Origin: Acidimicrobiaceae bacterium
Lineage (GTDB): Bacteria > Actinomycetota > Acidimicrobiia > Acidimicrobiales > UBA10347
Direction: 5' to 3'
Length of the DNA: 6,262 nt
Assembly (NCBI GenBank): GCA_003485885.1
Contig: DNHM01000544.1
Span: 1 to 6,262 of the forward strand
Shown here: one piece after another, positions 4,943-6,262 of the stretch
Position numbering within the stretch: position 1 is the stretch's first letter
Layout of the letters: the number at the start of each line of letters is the position of its first letter
Program-made: the position numbers and the translations under genes
The notes under the pieces: model-generated
Database searches by the model: none
Seen by the model: the letters and a program-made list of their open reading frames with translations, nothing else
What the model was told of the DNA's origin: nothing

Positions 4943-6262
4943 TTAGTTCGCCGACGAGGTGGATGGCGCCTCGGCCGGATGGTCGACATTGATGAGCTGA
5001 GGGTTTCGACCTTCGCTGCGGTCGAGGGCCGCGTCGACCAGGCCTTGAAACAGTGGTGCAGGACGATTCGGACGGCTCTTGAACTCTGGGTGTGCTTGCG
5101 TTCCGACCCAGAACGGATGCTCTGGCAGCTCGATGAACTCGACCAGCTTGCCGTCGGGTGATTGCCCTGAGCACACCAACCCATGTTCTTCGAAACGGGT
5201 GCGGTACGCGGGGTTGACCTCGTAGCGGTGGCGATGCCGTTCGGACACAACGTTCTTGCCATAGAGCGTGGCAACTTGGGAACGAGGGATGAGCTCAGCG
5301 ACATAGGCACCGAGTCGCATGGTGCCACCCATATCGATCACGTTGCGTTGTTCGTCCATGAGGTGGATCACTGGATCGGGCGTGGGCTTGTTCCCAGCGT
5401 CGAACTCCGACGAGTTTGCGAGCGTTAGCCCCAGTTCGTTGCGAGCGAACTCGACAACCATGACCTGAAGACCCAGGCAGATACCGAGACAGGGGATGCC
5501 GTTCTCGCGGGTGTAGTTGGCGGCACGAACCTTGCCCTCGACGCCCCGTTCACCGAATCCGGGAGCGATAACCACACCGTCGAGGTCCTTGAGCCGGCTT
5601 GCGACCAACAACCCCTCGACATCTTCGGCGTGGATCCACTCGAGGTCGATCTTGACGCCGCGCTCGAACCCGGCATGATTCAGGGCTTCAACGATCGACA
5701 GATAGGCATCGGGCAGGCTGACATATTTGCCAACCAGACCAATCTTGACGGTCCGATCAGAACTCTGAACTCGATGGACCAGATCTCGCCACGCGGTCAG
5801 ATCAGGTTCGCCCTCGAGCTGCAACAGGTCACAGACAGCCTTGTCTAAGCCTTCGTCATGCATGACCAGCGGGATCTCATAGATGCTGTCTGCGTCGGCT
5901 GCGTTTACGACTGCATCGACCGGAACGTCGCACAGGCGTGAGATCTTCTCTTTCAGCGAGTCGCTGATGGGATCTTCGCTGCGACACACGATGGCGTCGG
6001 GTTGGATACCCCGGCTGCGCAGTTCAGTGACGGAATGCTGCGTGGGTTTGGTTTTCTGTTCACCACTCGGCCCGATGAAGGGCACCAGGGTGACGTGCAC
6101 GTAACAGACATTGTTGCGGCCAACGTCGAGGCGCATCTGCCGAATCGCTTCGAGGAACGGCAAGATCTCGATATCGCCGACCGTGCCACCGATCTCGGTG
6201 ATGACAACGTCGACATCATCGTTGGCCAACCGCTGAATGCGGCTCTTGATTTCGTCAGTGAC
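4943..6262 (-). CDS. pyrG: CTP synthase, lacking only the N-terminus cut by the right window edge
   Basis: 439 residues are visible out of about 545 usual, beginning VTDEIKSRIQRLANDD, so roughly 110-120 N-terminal residues including the ATP P-loop lie outside. The enzyme aminates UTP to CTP with glutamine and ATP in the last step of pyrimidine synthesis. The amidoligase part shows ITEIGGTVGDIE, then PSGEQKTKPTQHSV (nucleotide and UTP site) and AIVCRSEDP. A linker leads to VKIGLVGKYV, which opens the class I glutamine amidotransferase domain. There the nucleophile is the Cys of GICLGLQ (codon 5477-5479), and the His and Glu of AHPEFKSRP complete the triad. The oxyanion strand reads IAPGFGERGVEGK where many homologues have VPGGFG. 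TTG 6227-6229 is not a start: the reading frame and homology continue to the edge. It is the first visible gene of the minus-strand cluster with the Nudix and HD genes. Identity is certain. Confidence 0.97.
   Translation of the reverse strand, partial: VTDEIKSRIQRLANDDVDVVITEIGGTVGDIEILPFLEAIRQMRLDVGRNNVCYVHVTLVPFIGPSGEQKTKPTQHSVTELRSRGIQPDAIVCRSEDPISDSLKEKISRLCDVPVDAVVNAADADSIYEIPLVMHDEGLDKAVCDLLQLEGEPDLTAWRDLVHRVQSSDRTVKIGLVGKYVSLPDAYLSIVEALNHAGFERGVKIDLEWIHAEDVEGLLVASRLKDLDGVVIAPGFGERGVEGKVRAANYTRENGIPCLGICLGLQVMVVEFARNELGLTLANSSEFDAGNKPTPDPVIHLMDEQRNVIDMGGTMRLGAYVAELIPRSQVATLYGKNVVSERHRHRYEVNPAYRTRFEEHGLVCSGQSPDGKLVEFIELPEHPFWVGTQAHPEFKSRPNRPAPLFQGLVDAALDRSEGRNPQLINVDHPAEAPSTSSAN

Noticed and set aside
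4921..5328. Long open frames overlapping pyrG and other genes on both strands (also 1083-1487 and 4387-4992)
   Set aside because: They are low-complexity Arg/Ser/Pro-rich shadows of genuine genes in GC-rich DNA and have no recognisable domains.
6227..6229. TTG as a start codon for pyrG
   Set aside because: The frame stays open to the window edge and reads VTDEIKSRIQR, which is conserved CTP synthase sequence, so the gene continues beyond the window.
1..6262. Mobile element, prophage, defence system, CRISPR array or tRNA/rRNA gene
   Set aside because: No transposase, integrase or phage-like product, no regularly spaced repeats, no cloverleaf or rRNA-like sequence; every strand segment is covered by housekeeping-type genes.

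Overview
The window looks like ordinary chromosomal housekeeping DNA from a GC-rich bacterium, most likely an actinomycetote and possibly an Acidimicrobiia-type lineage. That placement is an inference. It rests on GC-rich codon use, on a pyrG then ADP-ribose-pyrophosphatase-type Nudix order with scpA nearby (a recurring actinobacterial neighbourhood), on the actinobacterial style of the photolyase, and on the lack of Shine-Dalgarno sequences, with TANNNT boxes lying 7 to 9 nt before three start codons, as expected of leaderless promoters.

Layout from left to right. 1-357 (minus): the N-terminal part of scpA, running off the left edge. 358-499: a divergent intergenic region with an apparent -10 box facing each way and a perfect inverted repeat just upstream of the photolyase -10. 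500-1885 (plus): a class I DNA photolyase. 1891-1912: a small hairpin between convergent genes. 1905-2693 (minus): a crotonase-superfamily (enoyl-CoA hydratase/isomerase) protein that lacks both hydratase glutamates. 2694-2780: a second divergent promoter region, again with an inverted repeat directly in front of a -10-like box. 2781-3764 (plus): trpS. 3773-4354, 4374-4931 and 4943-6262 (all minus): a likely operon transcribed in the order pyrG (5' end cut by the right edge), Nudix hydrolase, HD-domain protein.

Functionally, pyrG makes CTP. The Nudix enzyme probably hydrolyses ADP-ribose-like nucleoside diphosphates. The HD protein is an uncharacterised metal-dependent phosphohydrolase candidate, so the minus-strand cluster has a nucleotide-metabolism flavour. 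trpS, phr and the crotonase gene look like separate transcription units placed between the pyrG cluster and scpA. There is no gene-free stretch longer than about 140 bases. I see no RNA genes, mobile elements, CRISPR arrays or phage genes, and no evidence of a new multi-gene system. The points most worth a second look are the shared promoter architecture (leaderless starts with inverted repeats abutting the -10 boxes) and the atypical crotonase active site.
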